Origin: UBA11891 sp003533785
GTDB lineage: Bacteria; Bacteroidota; Bacteroidia; Flavobacteriales; Flavobacteriaceae
NCBI GenBank assembly: GCA_949511625.1
Contig: CATFEX010000022.1
Location: 62,001 to 126,000, forward strand
Reading direction: 5' to 3'
DNA length: 64,000 bases
Part shown: positions 52,514 to 61,644 of the stretch, piece after piece
Layout: the number at the start of each line of letters is the position of its first letter
Numbering within the stretch: position 1 is the first letter of the stretch
Made by a program: the position numbers and the translations under genes
The notes under the pieces: model-generated
The model's input: the letters and a program-made list of their open reading frames with translations, nothing else
What the model was told of the DNA's origin: nothing
Databases searched by the model: none

Positions 52514-54613
52514 GTGAATCGGTTGGATACAAGTCTTGATTACCTAAAGGGAATTGGTCCCAATCGCGCCCAACTGCTACGGGAGGAATTGGGCCTTCAT
52601 ACTTTTTATGATTTATTGAATTTTTTTCCCAATCGCTATGTAGATAGAACCCAGTTTCATGCACTTGACAGACTACCAAAGAATAATGCTGAAATACAGC
52701 TCAAGGGAAAGCTGACCGCAATTAGAAACATTTCCCAAAAAAGAGGAAGTAGATTGGTGGCGCATTTGGAAGATGATTCGGGATCTATTGAGTTGGTTTG
52801 GTTTCGAGGGCAAAAATGGATTCAGGAGCAACTTATTATAGATAAAGAATATGTAGTTTTTGGACGACTCAATTGGTACGGAAACAAGGTCAGTATGCCC
52901 CATCCGGAATTAACCCCCAAAGAAGCTTTTGAACCCCGTGCTCATCTGGGCTTGCATCCCATCTATCCCACAACTGAAAAATTGATTCAAAGAGGTGTTA
53001 GTCAGAAAGTTATCAAACAAGCCCAGCGCCAATTACACGAAACCATATCAGGTCGTTTTACAGAGCCCCTTCCCAAAGATTTGATACAATCTATTCGCCT
53101 AATTGATAAAGATGAAGCATATCAATCTATTCATTTCCCAAAAGATCATCACCAATTGACTTCAGCTCAATTGCGGCTCAAGTTCGAAGAGCTTTTCTTT
53201 ATTCAATTGCAGTTACTTAAGAAAAAACAATTACGTCAACAACAAATTAAAGGTTTCTCATTTGAAAAAGTAGGTCGTGTTTTCAATACGTTTTACAAAC
53301 AGGCGCTTCCCTTCGAACTAACCAATGCTCAAAAAAAGGTATTAAAAGAAATTCGACACGACCTGGGAACGGGAATTCAAATGAATCGGCTGCTTCAGGG
53401 AGATGTCGGATCTGGAAAAACAATCATCGCTTTAATGAGTATGCTCATTGGAATAGACAATGGATATCAGGCCTGTTTAATGGCGCCTACAGAAATACTA
53501 GCACAGCAACACTTTCAATCACTCTCTAGTCTTTTGGAAGAATTTGACGTTTCCATCGCTCTTCTAACAGGCACAACAAAAAAAGGAGAACGAGCTCAAA
53601 TACATGAAACCCTTCAATCGGGGGATCTGCAAATATTAGTAGGAACACATGCTGTTTTAGAGGAAAAAGTTCAATTTGCCAATTTAGGTTTGGCCATTAT
53701 AGATGAACAGCATCGCTTTGGTGTAGCACAACGAGCCAGACTTTGGAAAAAAAACAAACTCCCCCCTCATGTATTGGTGATGACGGCGACTCCCATTCCT
53801 CGTACCCTAGCCATGAGTTTGTACGGAGACTTAGATATTTCTACGCTAGACGAACTCCCTCCAGGGCGAAAGACAATCAAAACAGTTTGGAGACGTGATA
53901 CCAATCGGCTTAAAGTATTCCAATTTCTCAAAGAAGAAATCAATAAAGGACGACAAGTTTATGTGGTTTACCCCCTTATCGAAGAATCAGAAAAATTAGA
54001 CTATAAAGATTTAATGGACGGGTATGAAAGCATGCAACGGTCCTTTCCAGCTCCTGAATATCAGATCAGCATCGTTCATGGACGAATGAAACCAGAAGCC
54101 AAAGAGTTTGAAATGCAACGCTTTCAAAAGAAGGAAACACAACTCCTTATCGCCACAACAGTTATTGAAGTTGGTGTCAATATCCCCAACGCTTCTGTAA
54201 TGTTAATTGAAAGTGCCGAACGCTTTGGTTTATCACAATTGCACCAACTGCGAGGACGAGTAGGTCGGGGCAATGCCCAAAGTTATTGTGTACTGATGAG
54301 TGGAAATAAGCTCTCCGCAGAAAGCCGAACTCGATTGGATACAATGGTACGCACCCATGATGGATTTGAAATTGCAGAGGTAGATCTTCGCCTTCGAGGC
54401 CCAGGTGATTTGATGGGAACGCAACAAAGCGGAGCTCTTCAACTAAAAATTGCCAATCTAGTCAAAGATCAAGAAGTGCTTTTCCTTGCACGAAATTGGG
54501 CAGAATCGATTGTCAACAAAGATCCCGATTTGCAATGGCCAGAGCATCAAAGCCTCAAAACAACCTATGTTGAAATGACAAAAAACAAAGCACTTTGGAA
54601 ATACATCAGTTAG
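52514..54613 (+). CDS. recG: ATP-dependent DNA helicase RecG
   Basis: RecG remodels stalled replication forks and Holliday junctions. The 699-residue protein has the N-terminal wedge OB domain (about 50-150), then SF2 motifs LQGDVGSGKT, TEILAQQH, DEQHRFGV and TATPIPRTL. The RecG-specific VVYPLIEESEKL, ATTVIEVGVN and QLRGRVGRG are also intact. The start is GTG at 52514, with a degenerate -7 box five bases upstream. No neighbour shares an operon with it. Confidence 0.96.
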   Translation: MNRLDTSLDYLKGIGPNRAQLLREELGLHTFYDLLNFFPNRYVDRTQFHALDRLPKNNAEIQLKGKLTAIRNISQKRGSRLVAHLEDDSGSIELVWFRGQKWIQEQLIIDKEYVVFGRLNWYGNKVSMPHPELTPKEAFEPRAHLGLHPIYPTTEKLIQRGVSQKVIKQAQRQLHETISGRFTEPLPKDLIQSIRLIDKDEAYQSIHFPKDHHQLTSAQLRLKFEELFFIQLQLLKKKQLRQQQIKGFSFEKVGRVFNTFYKQALPFELTNAQKKVLKEIRHDLGTGIQMNRLLQGDVGSGKTIIALMSMLIGIDNGYQACLMAPTEILAQQHFQSLSSLLEEFDVSIALLTGTTKKGERAQIHETLQSGDLQILVGTHAVLEEKVQFANLGLAIIDEQHRFGVAQRARLWKKNKLPPHVLVMTATPIPRTLAMSLYGDLDISTLDELPPGRKTIKTVWRRDTNRLKVFQFLKEEINKGRQVYVVYPLIEESEKLDYKDLMDGYESMQRSFPAPEYQISIVHGRMKPEAKEFEMQRFQKKETQLLIATTVIEVGVNIPNASVMLIESAERFGLSQLHQLRGRVGRGNAQSYCVLMSGNKLSAESRTRLDTMVRTHDGFEIAEVDLRLRGPGDLMGTQQSGALQLKIANLVKDQEVLFLARNWAESIVNKDPDLQWPEHQSLKTTYVEMTKNKALWKYIS

Positions 54614-54649
54614 GCTAAAAAAACAGACTTGTCTTTGATTGAGTTCCGT

Positions 54650-54657
54650 TATATTTG
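54650..54657 (+). promoter_or_regulatory. -7 promoter box of pheT
   Basis: TATATTTG is a perfect consensus box, with TTG at 54629-54631 (18-base spacer) as -33 element. Transcription would begin near 54663 and leave a 5' UTR of about 36 bases before the GTG at 54699. Confidence 0.6.
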
Positions 54658-54698
54658 CAAGCATACTAATCGACTATTGAGTCTTTGATACCAAAGCA

Positions 54699-57122
54699 GT
54701 GAAAATCTCATACAACTGGCTAAAGCAATTCATCAACATAGACCTCCCTCCCCATGAAGTCGCCGATATGCTGACCGATTTGGGACTCGAAGTTGAAGGC
54801 ACTTCCGAAATCACTTCGATTCCTGGTGGTCTCGATGGGGTTGTGGTGGGAGAAGTCCTCAGCTGTAAACCCCATCCCAATGCAGATCGCCTTCAGGTGA
54901 CTAGCATTCGTATTAACCAAGAAGACCCCCTGCCAATTGTATGTGGGGCCTCCAACGTAGCTACTGGACTCAAAGTAGCTGTAGCCACTGTTGGTACTAC
55001 TCTTTACGATGGAGATGGCAACCCTTTTCAGATCAAAAAAAGCAAAATAAGAGGCGAGCTAAGTCAAGGAATGATTTGTGCTGAAGACGAATTGGGATTG
55101 GGAACAGATCATGACGGCATATTGGTTTTAGATTCTTCATTGGAACCTGGAACTCCCTGTGCTTCTGTATTTCAAATTGAAAAAGACTTTGTTTTTGAAA
55201 TTGGTCTAACACCCAACAGAGCCGACGCTATGAGTCACATGGGTGTCGCTAGAGATCTACGAGCCGCCTGTTTGTTAAAAAAAATTCCTGTCACTTGGAC
55301 TCCTCCACTACTCGATGACTTTGAAGGGCATCCCAGCTCGCATTCGATTGATATTCAAGTCAAAGAACCAGAAAGGGCCCCTCGTTATTTGGGTCTTTTA
55401 ATTCGTGATGTTGTAATTAAAGATTCCCCCAATTGGTTACAAAACCGTTTGAAAGCTATTGGCATCAGTCCAAAAAATAATGTAGTAGACATTACAAATT
55501 ATGTTCTTCACGATTTAGGTCAACCCCTACACGCTTTTGATGCTGAAAAGATCAAGGGTGAGGTTGTGGTTCAGACCCTTCCCCAAGACACACTTTTTGT
55601 TACGCTGGATGGTCAAGAACGAAAATTGCACTCTGAAGACTTGATGATCTGTGACGGAGATACCCCGCTCTGTATTGCAGGAGTATTTGGTGGGATTCAC
55701 TCAGGAGTGAGTGAGCAAACTCAGCATATTTTTTTAGAAAGTGCCTATTTTGATTCTGTCAGTATTCGAAAAACGGCGAAAAGACATGGACTCAATACAG
55801 ACGCTTCTTTTCGTTACGAGCGCGGGATAGATCCGTGGATGACTGAAAAGGCACTGAAACGAGCTGCCCTTTTAATTCGTGAACTCGCTGGAGGAACGAT
55901 TTCAAGTTCTATTAATGAAAAAACACAAGGTGAGAATAGTTCAAAAAAGGTGGTGTTAAAATACCAATATTTGAATGAGACAATAGGTCAGGTGATTCCA
56001 AAAAAAACCCTCGTCGAAATTCTCCAATCTTTGGATATTTCTATAGAATCAGAGACAGAGAAGGAATTGCAACTTAGCATACCTCCCTATCGAGTTGATG
56101 TGACTCGCCCAGCAGACGTAGTAGAAGAGGTTCTTCGAGTGTATGGTTACAACAATATTACGGTCAGTCCTAACCTTAGAGTCCCTTTTCCTAATTTTGA
56201 TTCCCGCAGTCCTCATCGTGTAGAAAAAGAGCTAGCCCAACTACTTATTGGTTTTGGATTTTCCGAAATTTTGAATAATTCACTGACCTCCCCCAACTTT
56301 CAGTCTATGGATTCCAGCTTAAATGATACCGAAGGAGTTCATTTATTAAACCCATTAGGCAAAGAGCTCGGGCAACTTCGAAGCAGCTTATTATTTTCCG
56401 TTCTTGAAACGATAGGGTTTAACCTAAATCGTCAAGCCAAACAACTCAAACTCTTTGAATTGGGCAAGTCTTATTCAAGAAATAAGGATTCTTTTCACGA
56501 AAAAAAACAAGTTTCCCTTGCTTTGGTTGGCGATATTTATCCAGAGAACTGGGACGTTTTGGATTCTCCTTCTCCGTTTTCATATTTTAAAGGTATTATC
56601 GAGAACATTTGGAAACGGATGGATATCCCCTTGACAGACTGTCAATACGCTGGACATCCAACAATATCAGAAGGAATAGAATGGAAAATAGGTGATAATA
56701 CCCTCGGGCGAATGGGTATTGTACTTTCGGGTATCACTAAAAAGTTTGATATAACTAAGACCGTTTTTTTTGCCGAACTGGATTGGGACATCTTACTTAA
56801 GCATGCTTTTAAAAAAAATTCGACATTCACTCCAATCCCCAAATTCCCAGGAAGCCGAAGAGATTTTGCGCTTCTTGTATCAAAGGAAGTTAGTTTTCAA
56901 GCCATAAAGGACTTAGCATATCAAACCGAGAAAAAAGTGTTGAAAAAGGTGGGATTATTTGATGTATATGAAGGCAAAAAGTTGCCCAAAAATCAAAAAT
57001 CATATGGTGTGAGCTTTGAGTTTCAAGATTCCAACAAAACTTTAACCGATAAACAGATTGATAAAATCATGAAAAAGCTACAAGATCGATTTGAACAAGA
57101 TTTAGAGGCAAAGCTTCGTTAA
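54699..57122 (+). CDS. pheT: Phenylalanine--tRNA ligase, beta subunit
   Basis: The beta subunit holds tRNA binding and editing for PheRS. The 807-residue protein has the N-terminal tRNA-binding (EMAP-like) domain (about 40-150), the B3/B4 editing domain (about 210-390) and the B5 domain (about 405-475). The catalytic-like core follows, and the C-terminal ferredoxin-like anticodon-binding domain spans about 715-807. The start is GTG with a 36-base 5' UTR. pheS is not in the window, as usual for Bacteroidota where the two are unlinked. Confidence 0.96.
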   Translation: MKISYNWLKQFINIDLPPHEVADMLTDLGLEVEGTSEITSIPGGLDGVVVGEVLSCKPHPNADRLQVTSIRINQEDPLPIVCGASNVATGLKVAVATVGTTLYDGDGNPFQIKKSKIRGELSQGMICAEDELGLGTDHDGILVLDSSLEPGTPCASVFQIEKDFVFEIGLTPNRADAMSHMGVARDLRAACLLKKIPVTWTPPLLDDFEGHPSSHSIDIQVKEPERAPRYLGLLIRDVVIKDSPNWLQNRLKAIGISPKNNVVDITNYVLHDLGQPLHAFDAEKIKGEVVVQTLPQDTLFVTLDGQERKLHSEDLMICDGDTPLCIAGVFGGIHSGVSEQTQHIFLESAYFDSVSIRKTAKRHGLNTDASFRYERGIDPWMTEKALKRAALLIRELAGGTISSSINEKTQGENSSKKVVLKYQYLNETIGQVIPKKTLVEILQSLDISIESETEKELQLSIPPYRVDVTRPADVVEEVLRVYGYNNITVSPNLRVPFPNFDSRSPHRVEKELAQLLIGFGFSEILNNSLTSPNFQSMDSSLNDTEGVHLLNPLGKELGQLRSSLLFSVLETIGFNLNRQAKQLKLFELGKSYSRNKDSFHEKKQVSLALVGDIYPENWDVLDSPSPFSYFKGIIENIWKRMDIPLTDCQYAGHPTISEGIEWKIGDNTLGRMGIVLSGITKKFDITKTVFFAELDWDILLKHAFKKNSTFTPIPKFPGSRRDFALLVSKEVSFQAIKDLAYQTEKKVLKKVGLFDVYEGKKLPKNQKSYGVSFEFQDSNKTLTDKQIDKIMKKLQDRFEQDLEAKLR

Positions 57123-57192
57123 CAATTAATTAATTTTTTTAGTTTGTGTTTCAATCAATTATGTCTAATTTTACTAAGAAATGTAATTGATC

Positions 57193-57879
57193 ATGAAGCT
57201 GAATCCTCTTTTACCCACCAACCTAGAATTAGTTTTAAGAACGTCTGTTGAAAAGAAACGTTCCTCAATTTCAATACTCCAGCAAGCAAAAAACTTAACT
57301 TCTCAAGATCGTTTTATAACTAAAAACAATTTTGACTTTGATCAGCTGGAGACAAAAAATATCTTCTCATTAGAGGAAATCAAACAAGTTTGTATCGATT
57401 ACCGTTTGAGGTTTCTAGATATTACATATTTTAAAGGAACTATACCTCAAACAGCAAAAAATAAAATTGCGGCGATGGAGGACACTCACCAAACAGAACT
57501 TGGTGGATTCAAAATAATGGCTCCTTCAATAATGTTTCGTCTCGCTAAAACAGATGACCCCTTATTATTTGTACCTCTAGGAAACGATTATTTTTATCTT
57601 ATTCATAAATGGGGAAAAGATTTACACCCCTTGCGTAAACTTCGAATGCTTCCATTCCAAAACATTTGGAACTTATTGATCTTCCTTCTTGGGATTAGCT
57701 ATTTATTAACACTGGCAACTCCCCTGGGTATGTTCACGAAAAATACAGATGCAACCGCTTTCTGGATGCTTTATTTTTTCATGTTCAAAGCCGTTGTCTC
57801 TGTAGTACTCTTTTGTGGTATTGCACTGGGAAAGAATTTTAATCCGGCCATTTGGAATAGCAAATACAACAAAACCTAA
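57193..57879 (+). CDS. Conserved membrane protein of unknown function
   Basis: The 228-residue protein has an N-terminal soluble domain (about 1-150), rich in charged residues. Two membrane segments follow (about 157-182 and 190-215). I recognise no family. The start is the ATG at 57193; the earlier in-frame codon is TTG. A near -7 box (TAATTTTA, 57166-57173) with a TTTG 19 bases upstream suggests its own promoter. It is followed after eight bases by a DUF2007 gene. Confidence 0.65.
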   Translation: MKLNPLLPTNLELVLRTSVEKKRSSISILQQAKNLTSQDRFITKNNFDFDQLETKNIFSLEEIKQVCIDYRLRFLDITYFKGTIPQTAKNKIAAMEDTHQTELGGFKIMAPSIMFRLAKTDDPLLFVPLGNDYFYLIHKWGKDLHPLRKLRMLPFQNIWNLLIFLLGISYLLTLATPLGMFTKNTDATAFWMLYFFMFKAVVSVVLFCGIALGKNFNPAIWNSKYNKT

Positions 57880-57887
57880 ATGCGTCC

Positions 57888-58112
57888 ATGGAACAGTCTT
57901 TTGTGCATATTTACTCTGGCTCAAGCGTGACTGTTCTTGCATTAAAAAATGCTTTACAAGCAGATAATATCATTCCTGTAATTAAAGACGAATCTGAATC
58001 GGCTCGCATGGCAGGTTTTGGAATAGTTCATGATCAGAAACAGGTTTTTGTGCATACGGATGAGCTTAAAAAAGCAAAAAAAATCATGGGCGCTTTGGAA
58101 ATCGCCAAATAG
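57888..58112 (+). CDS. DUF2007 domain protein (putative signal-transducing)
   Basis: The 74-residue protein is the single DUF2007 domain: HIYSGSSVTVLALKNALQ, then a basic/acidic strand and KKAKKIMGAL. The family is small and often listed as putative signal-transducing, with no proven role. It starts eight bases after the membrane protein gene and probably is cotranscribed with it. The transporter gene begins 96 bases later. Confidence 0.8.
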   Translation: MEQSFVHIYSGSSVTVLALKNALQADNIIPVIKDESESARMAGFGIVHDQKQVFVHTDELKKAKKIMGALEIAK

Positions 58113-58208
58113 TGCTTCTACAATTTTTTGCTTTCTTACAGATTTTCTACTTTGTGAGGCGAAACCAACTTGAAGGATTTTTGGATTCTTCCCAATATTT
58201 AAATCATT

Positions 58209-59870
58209 ATGAATACCAGTTTTGCCACATTAGATTATGTGATCTTTGCCGCCTACGCTATAGTTATCCTAGGGGTCGGCCTTTGGGTGTCAAGAAGTAA
58301 GGAAGGGGAAACCAAGAATGCTGAAGATTATTTTTTAGCCAGTAAATCATTGCCTTGGTGGGCTATTGGAGCTTCTTTGATCGCCGCCAATATTTCTGCG
58401 GAGCAATTCATAGGCATGTCGGGTTCGGGATTTGCAGGGGGATTGGCCATTGCAACCTACGAATGGATGGCAGCACTTACCCTAATCGTTGTCGGGAAAT
58501 TTTTTCTGCCCATTTTTATAGAAAAAGGTTTGTATACCATCCCGGAATTTGTTGAAAAACGATATTCCAGTCAGCTCAAAACCATCCTTGCTGTCTTTTG
58601 GATTGGGTTGTATGTTTTTGTTAATCTCGCCTCTGTACTTTACCTCGGTGGATTGGCCCTACAGACCATATTAGGTATAGAGTTGATGACTGGAGTATTG
58701 GGCTTGGCATCATTCGCAGCAGCCTATTCGCTCTATGGTGGATTATCGGCCGTAGCTTGGACAGATATCATTCAGGTGGTTGTACTGGTTCTTGGAGGCC
58801 TGGTAACGACTTATTTAGCTTTAGATACTGTCTCAGGAGGAAATGGATTTTTTGAAGGATTAAGCACCGTATTCCATGCCGTACCAGATCGTTTTGATAT
58901 GATTTTGGAAAAAGGACATCCTGAGTATAACAACCTACCCGGTATTGGTGTGCTGATCGGAGGGATGTGGATTGCCAATCTTTACTATTGGGGCTTCAAC
59001 CAGTATATTATTCAACGTACACTCGCAGCCAAGTCTTTGGCTGAGTCACAAAAGGGAATTCTTTTTGCTGCAGGATTGAAAATGATTATCCCAATCATTG
59101 TGGTAATCCCTGGAATTGCTGCTTATGTAATAGTCAACGATCCTTCCCTTTTGGGAAGCCTAGGAGAAGCTGGCATGCAAAACATGCCTACTGCTGGTAC
59201 TTCTGACAAGGCTTTTCCATGGTTAATGCAATTTCTACCTACAGGTTTCAAAGGAATCGCAATTGCCGCACTAGCTGCTGCTATCGTTTCTTCTTTAGCG
59301 TCTATGTTGAACTCTACAGCAACCATTTTCACTATGGATATTTATAAGGCACTTATCAATACGGAAGCAAGCGAAACCCGTACTGTTAACGTGGGCCGTA
59401 TATCTGCTTTCGTAGCCTTAATCATTGCAACGATCATGGCACCTCTATTGGGTGGCATTGACCAAGCTTTTCAATTTATCCAAGAATATACAGGAATTGT
59501 GAGCCCGGGTATTCTAGCCGTCTTTGTATTGGGGCTTTTCTGGAAAAAAGCATCAAACAAGGGAGCTATTTATGGTGCACTGGCTTCCATACCCATTGCC
59601 ATGTTCTTTAAAATTGGCTCTAAAGGCTGGATGGCAGGCAGCAGCATAGAAGGACTATTCCCTACCCTTCCTTTCTTGGATCAAATGGGATTCACAGCGA
59701 TTCTTTCTATGGTTGTTATTGTATTGGTTAGCCTTCGTGAAAACAGAGATAAGCAAGATGCCAAGGGAATTGAATTGAAAAAAGAAATGTTTGACACCCC
59801 TGCTATTTATAACATAGGTGCTTTTGCATTGATGCTTGTGCTGGTTGCACTATATGCGTTTTTCTGGTAA
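58209..59870 (+). CDS. Sodium/solute symporter (SSS family, SGLT-like)
   Basis: The 553-residue inner-membrane transporter has 13 or 14 membrane segments. SSS-family motifs include GLWVSRSKEGETKNAEDYFL, the GASLIAANISAEQFIGMSG segment with Na+-site residues, and the later NQYIIQRTLAAKS region. Similarity is strongest to sugar/sodium transporters of the SLC5 class, but the solute cannot be determined. A weak TACTTTG box lies 55 bases upstream. It converges on the ABC-F gene. Confidence 0.9.
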   Translation: MNTSFATLDYVIFAAYAIVILGVGLWVSRSKEGETKNAEDYFLASKSLPWWAIGASLIAANISAEQFIGMSGSGFAGGLAIATYEWMAALTLIVVGKFFLPIFIEKGLYTIPEFVEKRYSSQLKTILAVFWIGLYVFVNLASVLYLGGLALQTILGIELMTGVLGLASFAAAYSLYGGLSAVAWTDIIQVVVLVLGGLVTTYLALDTVSGGNGFFEGLSTVFHAVPDRFDMILEKGHPEYNNLPGIGVLIGGMWIANLYYWGFNQYIIQRTLAAKSLAESQKGILFAAGLKMIIPIIVVIPGIAAYVIVNDPSLLGSLGEAGMQNMPTAGTSDKAFPWLMQFLPTGFKGIAIAALAAAIVSSLASMLNSTATIFTMDIYKALINTEASETRTVNVGRISAFVALIIATIMAPLLGGIDQAFQFIQEYTGIVSPGILAVFVLGLFWKKASNKGAIYGALASIPIAMFFKIGSKGWMAGSSIEGLFPTLPFLDQMGFTAILSMVVIVLVSLRENRDKQDAKGIELKKEMFDTPAIYNIGAFALMLVLVALYAFFW

Positions 59871-59916
59871 GAATCTGGCCCTCACCATCACAAAGACCAA
59901 TCAATTCTAGTCAATA

Positions 59917-61539
59917 CTATCCATACATCTTGGCTCGAAGCTCCTTGATTTTGGGATCGGACATGTAGTCATCAAAAGTACTATAGCGATCGATAACCCC
60001 TTTTGGGGTGAGTTCCAGAATTCGATTTCCTACCGTTTGGGCAAAAGCATGATCGTGAGTCGTACACAAAACGGTTCCTTTAAAGTTTTTTAAAGCATTA
60101 TTAAACGCGGTGATGGACTCCAAATCCAAATGATTGGTGGGCTCGTCTAGCTGAATGACATTGGCCCGTACCATCATCATTTTTGAAAGCATACAACGCA
60201 CTTTTTCTCCTCCCGACAGCACAGCAGTTCCCTTTAAAGCTTCCTCGCCACTGAAAAGCATTTTACCCAAAAACCCTCGAATGTATACCTCTTCTCTTTC
60301 TTCTTCTGATTGTGCCCATTGGCGCAACCAATCAACTAAAGAAAGCTCAGAATTAAAAAAAGCATCATTGTCTAAAGGTAAATAGGACTGTGTGGTTGTG
60401 ACCCCCCAATCAAATTTTCCATGATCTGCATTAAGATTACCGTTGATGATTTCGTAAAAAGCAGTAACTGCACGAGAGTCCCTTGAATAAATAATCGTTT
60501 TGTCGCCTTTGGTCATGTTGAAGTGAATCTGATTAAAAAGAGTCTCTCCTTCCAAGGTGTAGGATAAACCCTCAATATTTAATATCTGATCCCCAGCTTC
60601 TCGATCTTGCTCAAAAATAATAGCTGGATAGCGTCTGCTTGAAGGTCGAATTTCTTCAATATTGAGCTTTTCAATCATCTTTTTACGAGAAGTGGCTTGT
60701 TTCGATTTAGCTACATTAGCAGAGAAACGAGAGATGAATTCTTGTAGTTCTTTTTTCTTTTCTTCCGCCTTTTTGTTTTGCTGCGCTCGTTGGCGAGCGG
60801 CAAGCTGACTGGACTCATACCAAAAGGTATAATTCCCAGAATAGTGATTGATTTTTCCAAAATCAATATCGGATATATGCGTGCACACGGCATCCAAAAA
60901 ATGACGGTCGTGAGAGACGACAATAACCGTATTATCATAATTGGCTAGAAATTGCTCCAACCACATGATGGTTTCAAAATCTAAATCGTTAGTGGGTTCG
61001 TCCATTATCAAGACATCGGGATTGCCGAAAAGAGACTGAGCCAATAAAACTCGAACCTTCTGCTTCCCATCCAAGTCTTTCATCAAAGAGTCATGCAAAT
61101 TTTCGGACACACCTAAATTAGATAACAGGGCTGCAGCTTCACTTTCAGCATTCCACCCATTCATTTCTTCAAATACAATTTGTAATTCACCTACTCGATT
61201 ACCATCGGCATCAGAAAAAGATTCTTTGGCATAGATTTCATCCATTTCACTTTTAACAGCAAACAGTTCATGGTTACCTCGTAAAACGGTTTCCAAAACA
61301 GGGTGTACATCGAAGGCATTGTGGTTTTGTTCCAGTACGGACAATCTTTTACCTGTTTCAAGGTGAACAGAGCCAGAATTGGCTTCTTGCTTACCAGAAA
61401 TAATTTTTAAAAAAGTAGACTTACCAGCCCCATTGGCCCCAATAATCCCATAGCAATTGCCTGGACTAAAAGTCACATTGACTTCATCGAACAAAATGCG
61501 TTTACCAAATTGTACGGACAGATTATTCACACTAAGCAT
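59917..61539 (-). CDS. ABC-F family ATPase (YbiT-like)
   Basis: ABC-F proteins are soluble twin ATPases that act on the ribosome. The 540-residue protein has NBD1 with Walker A GANGAGKS (34-41), a weak signature LDGKQ (156-160) and an intact Walker B/Glu (MDEPTND, Glu181). A charged linker follows, then NBD2. In NBD2 the Walker A position reads YSRDSRAVTA (351-360), with no Gly-Lys-Ser/Thr. Its signature LSGGE (441-445) and Walker B LDEPTNH (Glu466) are intact. Only one composite ATP site would therefore be normal. The variant seems common in Flavobacteriaceae relatives. Confidence 0.9.
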   Translation of the reverse strand: MLSVNNLSVQFGKRILFDEVNVTFSPGNCYGIIGANGAGKSTFLKIISGKQEANSGSVHLETGKRLSVLEQNHNAFDVHPVLETVLRGNHELFAVKSEMDEIYAKESFSDADGNRVGELQIVFEEMNGWNAESEAAALLSNLGVSENLHDSLMKDLDGKQKVRVLLAQSLFGNPDVLIMDEPTNDLDFETIMWLEQFLANYDNTVIVVSHDRHFLDAVCTHISDIDFGKINHYSGNYTFWYESSQLAARQRAQQNKKAEEKKKELQEFISRFSANVAKSKQATSRKKMIEKLNIEEIRPSSRRYPAIIFEQDREAGDQILNIEGLSYTLEGETLFNQIHFNMTKGDKTIIYSRDSRAVTAFYEIINGNLNADHGKFDWGVTTTQSYLPLDNDAFFNSELSLVDWLRQWAQSEEEREEVYIRGFLGKMLFSGEEALKGTAVLSGGEKVRCMLSKMMMVRANVIQLDEPTNHLDLESITAFNNALKNFKGTVLCTTHDHAFAQTVGNRILELTPKGVIDRYSTFDDYMSDPKIKELRAKMYG

Positions 61540-61555
61540 GGCCTAAATTTTAGCG

Positions 61556-61563
61556 CAAAAGTA
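61556..61563 (-). promoter_or_regulatory. -7 promoter box of the ABC-F gene
   Basis: TACTTTTG on the minus strand matches the consensus and ends 16 bases before the ATG at 61539. It shares the 105-base divergent gap with the next promoter. Confidence 0.55.
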
Positions 61564-61632
61564 CCAAAAAACTAGTACTTACTAATCTATTTTTTAACAG
61601 GGTTTTAATACCATTTTCTAAAACTCAAATAC

Positions 61633-61640
61633 TATTTTTG
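61633..61640 (+). promoter_or_regulatory. -7 promoter box of the 61645 gene
   Basis: TATTTTTG is a perfect match to TAnnTTTG and ends four bases before the GTG start at 61645, suggesting a leaderless mRNA. No clear -33 element was found. Confidence 0.6.
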
Positions 61641-61644
61641 AATT

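Noticed and set aside
57121..57145. AATTAATT repeats after pheT as a terminator
   Set aside because: The T run follows an A/T-only, weak stem, so it does not meet the pattern of a Rho-independent terminator.
58112..58300. Short ORF overlapping the start of the SSS transporter
   Set aside because: It begins at the DUF2007 stop codon and runs out of frame into the transporter; no recognisable protein.
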